Positions 47,378 through 56,711 of a stretch of DNA of 64,000 nucleotides are shown here, one piece after another (the stretch's first letter is position 1; each line of letters starts with the position of its first letter). The position numbers and the translations under genes are program-made. The stretch lies in contig NZ_JAFMZK010000001.1 of NCBI RefSeq assembly GCF_029105185.1, positions 518,244 to 582,243 of the forward strand, in the 5' to 3' direction. The notes beneath the pieces are model-generated. The model was not told the DNA's origin. It did no database searches and saw only the letters and a list, made by a program, of their open reading frames with translations. Source of the DNA: Aliiroseovarius sp. Z3. GTDB lineage: Bacteria; Pseudomonadota; Alphaproteobacteria; Rhodobacterales; Rhodobacteraceae.

Positions 47378-49777
47378 TTAAAACGGCACGTCGCCTGCCT
47401 GCGCGGCGGGCACGATGAATTTCGACACGACCTTCTTGGCGCCTGCTTTGTCGAACTCGATATCCAGCTTGTCGCCTTCGATCCCCATCACCGTGCCATA
47501 GCCGAACTTGGTGTGAAACACGCGGTCGCCTTGGGTGAAGGACGACACGACGGTCGCGTCGATTACCAGCCCACGCGCCTCGTTCGGGCTGGGTTTGGCA
47601 CGCAGGTTCCCCTGGGTCTGCATCCGCTTCCAACCGGGAGAATTATAGGCATCCGCCCGGCTGGCTTTATCCTCAAGCGGCGACGCGCCGAAATCACCAG
47701 ACATGCCACCATAGCCACCGCCATAAAGGCCCGGCGCGGTCAGCACTTCCACGTGGTCCTCAGGGAGTTCATCGACGAAGCGCGAGGGCAGCTGCGACTG
47801 CCATTGACCATAAACGCGGCGGTTCGACGCGAAGGAAATCGTGCAGACCTCCTCGGCCCGCGTGATGCCCACATAGGCCAGTCGGCGTTCTTCCTCGAGC
47901 CCCTTCAGCCCGCTTTCATCCATCGAACGTTGGGACGGAAACAGCCCGTCCTCCCAACCCGGCAGGAACACGGCGGGATATTCCAGCCCCTTGGCCGCGT
48001 GAAGGGTCATAATCGTGACCTTCTCTTCCGCGTCTTCCGTGTCGTTGTCCATGATCAGGCTGACATGCTCCAGAAAACCCTGAAGGTTTTCAAAGCTTTC
48101 CAGCGCCTTCACCAGTTCTTTAAGGTTCTCAAGCCGCCCCGGAGCCTCGGGCGTTTTATCGTTCAGCCACATCTCGGTGTATCCCGATTCCTCAAGGATC
48201 ATCTCGGCCATTTCGATATGGGTGTCTTCCTCGGCGCGCAGCTGGTTGAACCACCGGTCGAGGTTCCCGACCAGCTCGGCCAGCCCCTTGCCGCCCTTGC
48301 CCTTGATCGCGCCGCTGTCCACCGCAATACGCGCGCCTTCGACCAGCGACACACCATTGGTACGGGCGAGCGTCTGGATCGTCTGCACCGCCTTGTCGCC
48401 CAAGCCGCGGCGGGGGGTGTTCACGATGCGCTCAAACGCCAGATCATCGTCCTGCGACACGGCCAAGCGGAAATAGGCCATCGCATCGCGAATTTCGAGC
48501 CGTTCATAGAATCGCGGACCGCCGATGACGCGATAGGGTAAACCGATGGTCAGGAAGCGATCCTCAAAGGCGCGCATCTGGTGGGACGCGCGCACAAGGA
48601 TCGCCATGTCGTCCAGTGATTTCGGCGCCATGCCCCGTGTGCCGGATTGCATCGCCTCGATTTCCTCGCCGACCCAGCGGGCTTCCTCGTCGCCGTCCCA
48701 ATGGCCGATCAGGCGGACCTTCTCGCCGCCTTCGGCTTCGGTCCACAGCTCTTTGCCCAGACGCCCCTCGTTGCCCGCGATCACGCCCGATGCGGCCGCC
48801 AGAATATGCGCGGTCGAGCGATAGTTCTGCTCAAGCCGGACCACCTTCGCGCCCGGAAAATCCTTTTCAAACCGCAGGATGTTGCCGACCTCGGCGCCGC
48901 GCCAGCCATAGATCGACTGGTCGTCATCGCCCACGCAGCAGATGTTTTTATGCCCCGCCGCCAGAAGCCGCAGCCACAGGTATTGGGCGACGTTGGTATC
49001 CTGATATTCGTCGACAAGGATATAGCGAAACCAGCTTTGATACTTGGCCAGAATGTCTTCGTGCTGCTGGAAAATCGTGACCATGTGCAACAGCAGGTCG
49101 CCGAAATCACAAGCATTCAGCGTCTTCAGCCGTTCTTGGTATTGGGCATATAGTTCCGGCCCGCGACCGTTGAACGCCTGCGCTTCGGACGCAGGCAGCG
49201 TTTCCGGCGTCCACGCGCGGTTTTTCCAATTGTCGATCACGCCGGACAACAGCCGCGCGGGCCAGCGTTTTTCGTCGATATTGTTGGCCACGATCAACTG
49301 TTTCAGCAGTCGGATTTGGTCGTCCGTGTCCAGAATGGTGAAGTTGGTTTTCAGCCCAACCAGTTCCGCGTGACGGCGCAAGAGCTTCACGCAAATCGAG
49401 TGGAAGGTGCCCATCCACGGCATCCCCTCGACCGTCTGACCCAGCAGCCCGGCGACCCGCTCTTTCATCTCGCGTGCGGCCTTATTCGTAAAGGTCACAG
49501 CAAGGATTTCGTTGGTCCGCGCAGACCCGGTGGTCAGCAGATGCGCGATCCGCGTGGTCAGCGCTTTGGTCTTACCCGTCCCTGCCCCTGCCAGCATCAG
49601 AACCGGACCGTTCAGCGCCTCGACCGCCTCACGCTGCGCCGGGTTCAAGCCGTCCATATAGGGCGCAGTCCGCGCGCCCATAGCAGCCCCCATCGCCCGC
49701 TGCGACAGCGGCACGTTCGGCGCGCCCATCCCGTCATCGGAATCATCAATCAGGTCGTTATTCTCAATGCTGCTCAT
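47378..49777 (-). CDS. uvrD: UvrD/PcrA-type DNA helicase
   Basis: A 799-aa superfamily 1A helicase. Walker A is MLAGAGTGKTKALTTR (about 61-76), motif II is LVDEYQDTN, motif III GDDDQSIYGWRGA, and motifs V/VI are VTIMTLHAAKGLEYPAV and RRLAYVGITRAEE. It unwinds DNA 3' to 5' in mismatch and nucleotide-excision repair. The C-terminal tail (about 660-799) holds a KOW/Tudor-like segment that in PcrA/UvrD can bind RNA polymerase. The gene is divergent from topA. Confidence 0.93.
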   Translation of the reverse strand: MSSIENNDLIDDSDDGMGAPNVPLSQRAMGAAMGARTAPYMDGLNPAQREAVEALNGPVLMLAGAGTGKTKALTTRIAHLLTTGSARTNEILAVTFTNKAAREMKERVAGLLGQTVEGMPWMGTFHSICVKLLRRHAELVGLKTNFTILDTDDQIRLLKQLIVANNIDEKRWPARLLSGVIDNWKNRAWTPETLPASEAQAFNGRGPELYAQYQERLKTLNACDFGDLLLHMVTIFQQHEDILAKYQSWFRYILVDEYQDTNVAQYLWLRLLAAGHKNICCVGDDDQSIYGWRGAEVGNILRFEKDFPGAKVVRLEQNYRSTAHILAAASGVIAGNEGRLGKELWTEAEGGEKVRLIGHWDGDEEARWVGEEIEAMQSGTRGMAPKSLDDMAILVRASHQMRAFEDRFLTIGLPYRVIGGPRFYERLEIRDAMAYFRLAVSQDDDLAFERIVNTPRRGLGDKAVQTIQTLARTNGVSLVEGARIAVDSGAIKGKGGKGLAELVGNLDRWFNQLRAEEDTHIEMAEMILEESGYTEMWLNDKTPEAPGRLENLKELVKALESFENLQGFLEHVSLIMDNDTEDAEEKVTIMTLHAAKGLEYPAVFLPGWEDGLFPSQRSMDESGLKGLEEERRLAYVGITRAEEVCTISFASNRRVYGQWQSQLPSRFVDELPEDHVEVLTAPGLYGGGYGGMSGDFGASPLEDKASRADAYNSPGWKRMQTQGNLRAKPSPNEARGLVIDATVVSSFTQGDRVFHTKFGYGTVMGIEGDKLDIEFDKAGAKKVVSKFIVPAAQAGDVPF

Positions 49778-49835
49778 AGGCTCTTCTTAACAACGCGCGT
49801 CCCGCAGGGGAAGAGCATGTTCCACATCTGTTCCT

Positions 49836-49881
49836 TCCGCCCCCTAAAATGCCCTGCAACTTTCCGCCCCCTACGGGGGCG
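49836..49881. repeat. Direct repeat and hairpin between uvrD and topA
   Basis: TTCCGCCCCCTA occurs twice (about 49836 and 49862), and the second copy runs into a perfect hairpin CGCCCCC-TAC-GGGGGCG (49865-49881). It lies in the shared 225-bp region between divergent uvrD and topA and could affect either 5' leader. Confidence 0.5.
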
Positions 49882-49916
49882 CGGCGGAATGCGCCCCTAT
49901 ATAAGAAGAGTGCCCA

Positions 49917-49946
49917 TTGACAAGGTGCCCCTTCACAACACATCTA
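49917..49946 (+). promoter_or_regulatory. Candidate topA promoter
   Basis: A perfect TTGACA (49917-49922) is followed after 18 nt by CATCTA (49941-49946), about 57 bp upstream of the topA ATG. The -35 is consensus and the -10 weak. Confidence 0.35.
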
Positions 49947-50002
49947 ACGCCTCCAGAAAGACTGCCATTATTCCATGGTGTACCTGAGTCGAGAGGAAGT
50001 TC

Positions 50003-52561
50003 ATGCCCGTTGTCGTCGTTGAAAGCCCGGCCAAAGCCAAGACCATCAACAAATATCTTGGGTCGGACTATACGGTGCTGGCGTCCTATGGACACGTGCG
50101 CGACCTGCCGCCCAAGGATGGGTCCGTCGACACCGACAACGAATTTGCCATGACGTGGGAGGTCGGACGCGATAGCGCCAAGCATGTGCGCGCCATTGCC
50201 GAGGCCCTGAAAGACGACAACAACCTGATCCTCGCCACCGACCCGGATCGCGAGGGCGAGGCGATTTCGTGGCACTTGGAAGAAGCCCTGCGCAAACGAC
50301 GTGCAGTCAAGAAAGACACGCCGGTCAGCCGCGTGGTGTTCAACGCGATCACCAAATCCGCCGTGACCGAGGCGATGCAAAACCCGCGTGACGTGGACAG
50401 CGATCTGGTCGAGGCATACCTCGCCCGCCGCGCGCTGGACTATCTGGTGGGGTTCAACCTGTCGCCCGTGTTGTGGCGCAAGCTGCCCGGCGCGCGCTCT
50501 GCGGGCCGCGTGCAGTCGGTTTGCCTGCGTCTGATTGTTGAGCGCGAGGAAGAGATCGAGGCGTTCAAGGCGCGTGAATACTGGTCGGTCAAGGCGCTGC
50601 TGACCACCCCGCGCGGGCAGGAGTATGAGGCGCGTTTGACGGTTCTGGGCGGCCAGAAGCTCGACCGGTACGACCTTGAAAACGAAACCGCTGCCGAGTT
50701 GGCCGTTCAGGCGATTTCATCGCGCGACCTGAGTGTGCAGTCGGTCGAGGCAAAGCCTGCCACCCGCAACCCCTCGCCGCCCTTCATGACCTCGACCCTG
50801 CAACAAGAAGCCAGCCGCAAGTTCGGCTTTGGCGCGCGGCAAACCATGTCGACCGCCCAGCGCCTCTATGAAGCGGGCTATATCACCTATATGCGGACTG
50901 ACGGGATCGACATGGCGCCCGAGGCTGTGGCGGCTGCGCGCGATGCCATTTCGGATCGCTATGGCAAGGATTTCATCCCGGCCAACCCGCGCATTTACAA
51001 GAACAAAGCCAAGAACGCGCAGGAAGCGCACGAATGTATCCGTCCGACGGATATGACCGTGTCCGCGAGCGATCTGGCCAAGCTGGAACCCGATCAGCGC
51101 AAGCTTTACGACCTGATCTGGAAGCGGACGCTCGCCAGCCAGATGGAAAGCGCCCGGTTTGAACGCACCAGCGTGGATGTGGGTTCGGATGACGGGCAGG
51201 TGGTGCTGCGCGCCACTGGACAAGTGGTTGTTTTCGAAGGATTCTTGAAAGTCTACGAAGAAGGCCGTGACGATCAGGTGGTGGACGAAGACGACAAGCG
51301 TCTGCCCCAGATCATGGAAGGCGAGAAGGCTGACAAGAAGACCATTTCGCCCGAGCAGCACTTCACCCAGCCCCCGCCCCGCTATACCGAGGCGACGCTG
51401 GTTAAACGCATGGAAGAGCTGGGCATCGGTCGCCCCTCGACCTATGCGTCGGTGATCACCACTATTCAGGACCGCGAGTACGTTCGCAAAGACAAGAACC
51501 GCCTGTTCCCCGAGGACAAAGGCCGGATCGTGACGATCTTCCTGATGAACTTCTTCCGCAAATATGTGGGATACGAGTTCACCGCGAATTTGGAAGAGGA
51601 ACTCGACGAGATTTCGGCGGGCGACATGGGCTATAAGGAAGTGTTGGCGCGCTTCTGGCGGGATTTCTCGGCCGCGATTTCCGAGACGTCCGAGCTGCGC
51701 ATTTCCGAGGTGCTGGACAAGCTGGACGCCGCCCTTGCGCCCCAACTGTATCCGCCCCGCGAAGACGGGTCCGACCCGCGTATCTGCCCCAAATGCGGCA
51801 CCGGAAAGCTGCACCTGAAAACCTCGCGCACCGGTGGGTTTGTGGGCTGTGGAAACTATCCGGAATGTAACTACACCCGCCCCATCGCCGGTGAAGGGGC
51901 CGAGGGCGGCGAGCGGCTGTTGGGCGAAGACAATGGCGACGAGATCTGGCTGAAAGCCGGTCGCTTCGGCCCTTACGTCCAGCGCGGCGAACCCACGCCA
52001 GAGAACAAAAAGCCGCCTCGTGCCTCTTTGCCCAAGGGCTGGTCCAAGGACGACATCACGCTTGAGAAGGCTCTGATCCTGCTGTCCCTGCCCCGCGTGG
52101 TCGGTGAGCACCCGGATGGTGGCGAAGTTAAATCGAACTTCGGGCGTTTCGGCCCCTACATCATGCACCAAGCCGAAGGCGAGGCGAAGCCGGTTTATGT
52201 GAACCTGAAAGACCCGGCAGATGTGTTCGAAATCGGTATGAACCGTGCGGTGGAAATGCTGGCCGAAAAGCGCGCAAATCCGGGCGGGCGTGGTCGCGCG
52301 GCGGCCAAGCCCTTGAAAGAGCTGGGCGAACATCCCGAAGACGGTGGTGCGGTGAATGTGATGGACGGGCGCTATGGGCCTTATGTGAAATGGGAAAAGG
52401 TCAATGCGACCCTGCCCAAGGACGTGGAGGCCGCCGATGTGACGATGGAGATGGCGGTGGCGCTGATCGCCGAAAAGGCCGCCAAGAAGAAGCCCGCGAA
52501 GAAAAAGGCTGCGGCCAAGAAGAAACCCGCAGCGAAGAAGAAAGCGGCCAGCAAGGACTGA
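50003..52561 (+). CDS. topA: DNA topoisomerase I
   Basis: An 852-aa type IA topoisomerase. The toprim domain starts VVVESPAKAKTINKYLG with the metal motif LATDPDREGEAISWHLEE, and the active-site tyrosine is in GYITYMRTDG (about Tyr296). A C4 zinc-ribbon-like segment (CPKCGTGKL...CGNYPEC) and further C-terminal repeats with GRFGPY follow, and the last 25 residues are a Lys/Ala tail that would bind DNA. It relaxes negative supercoils. The ATG has GAGAGGAAG upstream. Confidence 0.96.
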   Translation: MPVVVVESPAKAKTINKYLGSDYTVLASYGHVRDLPPKDGSVDTDNEFAMTWEVGRDSAKHVRAIAEALKDDNNLILATDPDREGEAISWHLEEALRKRRAVKKDTPVSRVVFNAITKSAVTEAMQNPRDVDSDLVEAYLARRALDYLVGFNLSPVLWRKLPGARSAGRVQSVCLRLIVEREEEIEAFKAREYWSVKALLTTPRGQEYEARLTVLGGQKLDRYDLENETAAELAVQAISSRDLSVQSVEAKPATRNPSPPFMTSTLQQEASRKFGFGARQTMSTAQRLYEAGYITYMRTDGIDMAPEAVAAARDAISDRYGKDFIPANPRIYKNKAKNAQEAHECIRPTDMTVSASDLAKLEPDQRKLYDLIWKRTLASQMESARFERTSVDVGSDDGQVVLRATGQVVVFEGFLKVYEEGRDDQVVDEDDKRLPQIMEGEKADKKTISPEQHFTQPPPRYTEATLVKRMEELGIGRPSTYASVITTIQDREYVRKDKNRLFPEDKGRIVTIFLMNFFRKYVGYEFTANLEEELDEISAGDMGYKEVLARFWRDFSAAISETSELRISEVLDKLDAALAPQLYPPREDGSDPRICPKCGTGKLHLKTSRTGGFVGCGNYPECNYTRPIAGEGAEGGERLLGEDNGDEIWLKAGRFGPYVQRGEPTPENKKPPRASLPKGWSKDDITLEKALILLSLPRVVGEHPDGGEVKSNFGRFGPYIMHQAEGEAKPVYVNLKDPADVFEIGMNRAVEMLAEKRANPGGRGRAAAKPLKELGEHPEDGGAVNVMDGRYGPYVKWEKVNATLPKDVEAADVTMEMAVALIAEKAAKKKPAKKKAAAKKKPAAKKKAASKD

Positions 52562-52679
52562 CGCACGCCCGTTGTCCGGGGCAGGACACAACGCCCCGGA
52601 TCGCCTGCAAGGGCGCGATCAGACCTGCCGGATTGTGACGATCCTGCCATTAACATTCCAACTCTCGAATTCGTGATTT

Positions 52680-52703
52680 GAAACCGGCGACCGGGCCGGT
52701 TTC
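52680..52703. terminator. Strong hairpin after topA
   Basis: A perfect 9-bp stem, GAAACCGGC/GCCGGTTTC, with a 6-nt loop, 118 bp after the topA stop and 37 bp before the L,D-transpeptidase start. It ends in TTTC without a longer T-run, so terminator function is likely but not certain. Confidence 0.5.
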
Positions 52704-52740
52704 AGTGCGGCAAAACGCAATCGAACAGTGAGCCTTACCC

Positions 52741-53298
52741 ATGTCACACCACCTTTCGCGCCGCGCGGTCATCGCGGGGGCAACAGCCTCTTTCGCGTTG
52801 CCGGCGACCGGCCTTGCCACCCCGATCATCGAAACCGCGAAACGCAATGCGTCCAGCTTTGCCAATCAGGACTGGCAAGACCATTTCGACAAGCTCGACC
52901 GTGTGACAATCGTCTGCGACACCGTTTCACGCGCGCTGCATTACTGGAGCGCCGATGGCAGCGACTATCGTATCTATCCTTCCTCTGTGCCGATGACGGA
53001 TGAGTTGACAAAGACCGGTTATACAAAAATCGTGCGCAAACGGGTGGCCCCGGACTGGACCCCGACACCCAGCATGCTGAAACGCAACCCAGACCTGAAA
53101 TACACCCCGCCCGGCCCCGACAATCCGCTGGGCACCCATGCCATGTATCTGGACTGGCCTGCCTATCTGATCCACGGGACGCATGATACGCGCAAGATCG
53201 GGCGGCGCAGCTCGGACGGCTGCATCGGCCTTTACAACAGCGCCATCGCCGAGCTGTTCGAGATCACGCCGGTCGGCGCGCAGGTGCGGATCATCTGA
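52741..53298 (+). CDS. L,D-transpeptidase (YkuD) family protein with twin-arginine-like signal
   Basis: 185 aa. The N-terminus (HLSRRAVIAGATASFAL) looks like a Tat or Sec signal. The YkuD active site is seen as LIHGTHD (His145) and SSDGCIGLYN (Cys161); the usual SHGC reads SDGC here, so Asp159 replaces the histidine beside the catalytic cysteine's neighbour. Such enzymes make 3-3 cross-links or attach lipoproteins to peptidoglycan in the periplasm. Confidence 0.88.
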   Translation: MSHHLSRRAVIAGATASFALPATGLATPIIETAKRNASSFANQDWQDHFDKLDRVTIVCDTVSRALHYWSADGSDYRIYPSSVPMTDELTKTGYTKIVRKRVAPDWTPTPSMLKRNPDLKYTPPGPDNPLGTHAMYLDWPAYLIHGTHDTRKIGRRSSDGCIGLYNSAIAELFEITPVGAQVRII

Positions 53299-53446
53299 TC
53301 GCCATTCGCCGGTTTCGCACCCAGCCAAGCAGGCAAAAATGCGGCTTAGGTAGAAATACCTGAAGCCTTGCTTGGCGCTCGGGTTTCGTTGACTTTGCAA
53401 CGCCCCCACGCCAGAACAGTCGCGAAACTGACGAGAGGTAACTTTC

Positions 53447-54142
53447 ATGAAAAAGGTCTATGGCAGCGCCGCTGAAGCCCTTGACGGGCTGCTGAGCGAC
53501 GGCATGCTGATTGCCGCTGGGGGCTTTGGCCTTTGTGGCATTCCGGAACTCTTGATCGACGCGCTGGTGGAAAGCGGTGTCAAGGACATCACGATTGCGT
53601 CGAACAATTGCGGCGTTGATGGCTTCGGTCTGGGCAAATTGCTGGACACCAAGCAGATCAAGAAGATGATGTCGTCCTATGTGGGCGAGAACGCCGAGTT
53701 TATGCGCCAATACCTGTCGGGCGAGCTTGAGCTGGAGTTCAACCCGCAAGGCACCTTGGCCGAGCGTATGCGCGCCGCCGGTCACGGCATCCCCGGATTC
53801 TATACCAAGACCGGCGTGGGCACCGTGATTGCCGAGGGCAAGGAAGTGAAGGTCTTCAACGGCGAGGAATATATCCTTGAGGAAGGTATCTTTGCCGACC
53901 TGTCCATCGTGAAAGCCTGGAAAGCCGATGAAACCGGCAACCTGATTTTCCGCAAGACCGCCCGCAACTTCAACCCGCCTGCCGCCATGTGCGGCAAGAC
54001 CTGTGTGGTCGAAGTCGAAGAAATCGTTCCGACCGGCTCGCTCGATCCCGACGCAATCCATCTGCCGGGCATCTACGTGCATCGCATCATCCAAGGCGAT
54101 CACGAGAAGCGCATCGAACAACGCACAGTGCGGGAGGCATAA
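53447..54142 (+). CDS. scoA: 3-oxoacid CoA-transferase, subunit A
   Basis: 231 aa with the CoA-transferase family 1 fold: [18 protein letters not shown] near the N-terminus and [19 protein letters not shown] in the middle. It forms a heteromer with the next gene's product and moves CoA from succinyl-CoA to acetoacetate or a similar 3-oxoacid. The spacing to subunit B is 2 bp. It could act on acetoacetate from leucine breakdown. Confidence 0.93.
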   Translation: MKKVYGSAAEALDGLLSDGMLIAAGGFGLCGIPELLIDALVESGVKDITIASNNCGVDGFGLGKLLDTKQIKKMMSSYVGENAEFMRQYLSGELELEFNPQGTLAERMRAAGHGIPGFYTKTGVGTVIAEGKEVKVFNGEEYILEEGIFADLSIVKAWKADETGNLIFRKTARNFNPPAAMCGKTCVVEVEEIVPTGSLDPDAIHLPGIYVHRIIQGDHEKRIEQRTVREA

Positions 54143-54144
54143 TC

Positions 54145-54774
54145 ATGGCTTGGGACAGAAACCAAATGGCCGCCCGTGCGGCGCAGGAACTGCAAGACGG
54201 TTGGTATGTGAACCTCGGCATCGGCATCCCGACGCTGGTGTCGAATTTCATCCCCGACGGGGTCGAAGTCACGCTGCAATCGGAAAACGGCATGCTGGGC
54301 ATGGGCCCCTTCCCGACCGAGGACGAGATCGACGCCGACCTGATCAACGCAGGCAAGCAGACCATCACCGAACTGCCCCAGACCGCCTATTTCGACAGCT
54401 CGATGAGCTTCGGCATGATCCGTGGCGGCAAGATCGCGATGGCGATCCTGGGCGCGATGGAAGTGGCCGAAAACGGCGATCTGGCCAACTGGATGATCCC
54501 CGGCAAGCTGGTCAAAGGCATGGGCGGCGCGATGGACCTTGTGGCCGGTGTTGGCCGCGTGGTGGTCGTGATGGATCACACCAACAAGCATGGCGATTCG
54601 AAAGTCCTGAAAGAATGCACCCTGCCCCTGACCGGCAAGTCGGTTGTGGACCGCATCATCACCAACTTGGGTGTGCTGGATGTGGTTGAGGGCGGTCTGA
54701 AAATCGTCGAGACCGCAGATGGCGTGACCGAGGACGAGCTGCGCGCCGCGACCGAGGCGACGATTGTCAACTAA
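54145..54774 (+). CDS. scoB: 3-oxoacid CoA-transferase, subunit B
   Basis: 209 aa from the ATG at 54145 (GGGAGG upstream). The catalytic glutamate lies in [14 protein letters not shown] (Glu47), the residue that forms the thioester intermediate in this family. A strong terminator follows 20 bp after the stop. Whether the physiological acid is acetoacetate or 3-oxoadipate cannot be settled from sequence; no aromatic-degradation genes are nearby, favouring acetoacetate. Confidence 0.93.
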   Translation: MAWDRNQMAARAAQELQDGWYVNLGIGIPTLVSNFIPDGVEVTLQSENGMLGMGPFPTEDEIDADLINAGKQTITELPQTAYFDSSMSFGMIRGGKIAMAILGAMEVAENGDLANWMIPGKLVKGMGGAMDLVAGVGRVVVVMDHTNKHGDSKVLKECTLPLTGKSVVDRIITNLGVLDVVEGGLKIVETADGVTEDELRAATEATIVN

Positions 54775-54793
54775 GCCGGTTTGATAACCTTGG

Positions 54794-54820
54794 AAAAGGC
54801 CCCAATCGCGGGGCCTTTTT
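54794..54820 (+). terminator. Rho-independent terminator, probably bidirectional
   Basis: A 10-bp stem AAAAGGCCCC/GGGGCCTTTT with a 6-nt loop and a following T-run, after scoB. Because the stem begins with an A-run it would also end the convergent TIGR03032-like gene on the minus strand. Confidence 0.9.
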
Positions 54821-54835
54821 CGTTCCTGGACAGGT

Positions 54836-55966
54836 TTAGATATGCAGCTTCGAAGGCCGGAACATCGTGTTCAACGCGTCGCTTTCGACATCCAGAACAC
54901 GTGGCTTTCGGATCGCGGGCAAAACGCAGACGTCATAGATCTCGGACGCGACGCCCTCCAGCACGATTTGATGTTCGATCTCGCCGGTATCCAGATTGAT
55001 CACAGAGATCGAGCATTCCGGCTCAACCCCCATATCCTGAAGTCGCTGGTTCAGCGGGGTGCCGTCATTGCCTTCGAACACGCCACGCTGGCGGGGGCGC
55101 GAGGCGCCAACCAGCGCATAGTTTTTCCAGAACGCAACGCCGCGCGTGAACCCCGGAATGAAACAGATGGGCCGGTATTCGCCGGTTGACCGGTCAACTT
55201 CACCAAACTCACCAAGCCCGCTATTGGCAACGTAAAGGCGCCCGTTATGAAGTTGCGGAGAATGCGGCATGTGCAGACTGTCACACAGAATGTCGTTGGT
55301 CTGGACGTCAATCACAAGCCCGGAGCTTTGATCTTTCGGAAGCGCGCGCCACCCTTCAAGCGCATCGGTTTCGGCAAAACAAGTGACGTATTTCGGGGCG
55401 CCGTCTTCCAAGGCCAGACAATTCAGATGGCACCGATCCCCATAGGCAAACTCGCTGATGAAGGGCGGTTTCCAAACCGGCTCGAAACTCCATTTCTCGT
55501 GTAACCGACCGATACAGTTAAACTGACACGCCACGAAAAACACGCCCTGATCACTGACACGAAGGTCATGCAGATTGATATAGCCCGTCGTGGTCGCGCC
55601 TATCGGCGCAAACACCGCGTCGTTGCCCTGCGACATCTGGCCCTTGTCCAGAAAGTTCTCGAACCGCCAGACTTGCTTTTGGCTGGCCATCCACAACGTG
55701 CCTTTGTGAAAGCTCAGACCCATGGATCGGGGGAAGTTTGCATCCGACAACAGGAACTGCCCGGCCGCGTCGACACCGATCATGAACAGTTTTCCTATGT
55801 GATAGGTGTTGAACGCCAGCGAGATTCGATTTTTCGTCAACCAGCCGCGAAAACCGTCGCTGGGCTGCAATTGCACACGCCCCGTCGTCAGTGCGGGCGT
55901 CTTCGGAAACTCCAGATCCACTTTGGTGTTGTCATCCACGCCTGAGTCCGTCACTTTTTGCTCCAC
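54836..55966 (-). CDS. TIGR03032-like beta-propeller-type protein
   Basis: 376 aa without signal peptide. It resembles the TIGR03032 (DUF4915) family: SLAFNTYHIGKLFMIGVD near the N-terminus, GDRCHLNCLALEDG, and PHSPQLHNGRLYVANSGLGE, with repeated strand motifs as in a propeller. In other bacteria such proteins occur beside glycosyltransferase or surface-polysaccharide genes; their activity is unknown. It is divergent from the acyltransferase homologue across 88 bp. Confidence 0.85.
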   Translation of the reverse strand: MEQKVTDSGVDDNTKVDLEFPKTPALTTGRVQLQPSDGFRGWLTKNRISLAFNTYHIGKLFMIGVDAAGQFLLSDANFPRSMGLSFHKGTLWMASQKQVWRFENFLDKGQMSQGNDAVFAPIGATTTGYINLHDLRVSDQGVFFVACQFNCIGRLHEKWSFEPVWKPPFISEFAYGDRCHLNCLALEDGAPKYVTCFAETDALEGWRALPKDQSSGLVIDVQTNDILCDSLHMPHSPQLHNGRLYVANSGLGEFGEVDRSTGEYRPICFIPGFTRGVAFWKNYALVGASRPRQRGVFEGNDGTPLNQRLQDMGVEPECSISVINLDTGEIEHQIVLEGVASEIYDVCVLPAIRKPRVLDVESDALNTMFRPSKLHI

Positions 55967-56054
55967 TTCCCGGTTGGCAGGCCAATACTGTTATCCAATG
56001 AAGGCGCCGTCGAGGGGAAAATAGAATGTTAAGGTTCACGTATTAGGTAGGCGC

Positions 56055-56549
56055 ATGGCAGACGAGAGTGACACGGGCGGGCTGATCGAGGTTTCGCCGC
56101 TCTATCCCAACGAAGACGTTCTGCGAGTGTTCGGAGAACTGGCATTCCTGACCTTCTATTCAAACGTCTATCGAGACTGGTCGGCCCGCGCGATTGCAAA
56201 GGCATTCGAACCCCCGATCTATCTGAAACAATTCAACATTTACCGGGCACGCGAAGTGCCACGCGGCCTTGTCACATGGGCCAAACTGGACGCAGCGGCC
56301 GAGAAAAAGCACTTGTCAGGCACTGGACTGGATGAGTTTGACGAATGGCGGTCAGGCGATCAGCTTTGGATCATGGACATCATGGCACCATGGGGGCATG
56401 GCGCCGAAATCATCGAAAATATCAAGGCAACTGTTCAAGATGACAGCGTCAAGACCCTGCGAATCCACAAAGGGCAGAAGAAGGTTCTTGAATGGCATCG
56501 CACGCCCGGAAGCTCGAAATGGAAGATACGGTCGACGATGGTCGCGTGA
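56055..56549 (+). CDS. HlyC-like toxin acyltransferase homologue lacking the catalytic histidine
   Basis: 164 aa matching the RTX-toxin-activating acyltransferase family: VTWAKLDAAAEKKHL, EFDEWRSGDQLWIMDIMAPW and TLRIHKGQKKVLEWH. HlyC-type enzymes move a fatty acyl group from ACP to internal lysines of RTX toxins. The catalytic pair in HlyC is a His in SPLHRNW and an Asp in the IDWIAP motif. Here the first motif reads SNVYRDW, with Tyr39 for His; Asp108 is kept. The enzyme may be inactive or use a different mechanism. The Hint-domain secreted protein encoded next is a possible partner. Confidence 0.85.
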   Translation: MADESDTGGLIEVSPLYPNEDVLRVFGELAFLTFYSNVYRDWSARAIAKAFEPPIYLKQFNIYRAREVPRGLVTWAKLDAAAEKKHLSGTGLDEFDEWRSGDQLWIMDIMAPWGHGAEIIENIKATVQDDSVKTLRIHKGQKKVLEWHRTPGSSKWKIRSTMVA

Positions 56550-56711
56550 TATCTCACTGTCTGCCGTTATTTCCCCTTTTAGATTTCAACAAATTGCCAG
56601 ACTGTTTCGGATAACGTATTGATAACTGAAATGGTGCTTCAAATATCGCACGCAAGGTATTTGGAACCACAAGTGCCACCATTTTGTTGTGCGAGTGAGG
56701 GAGATTACATC

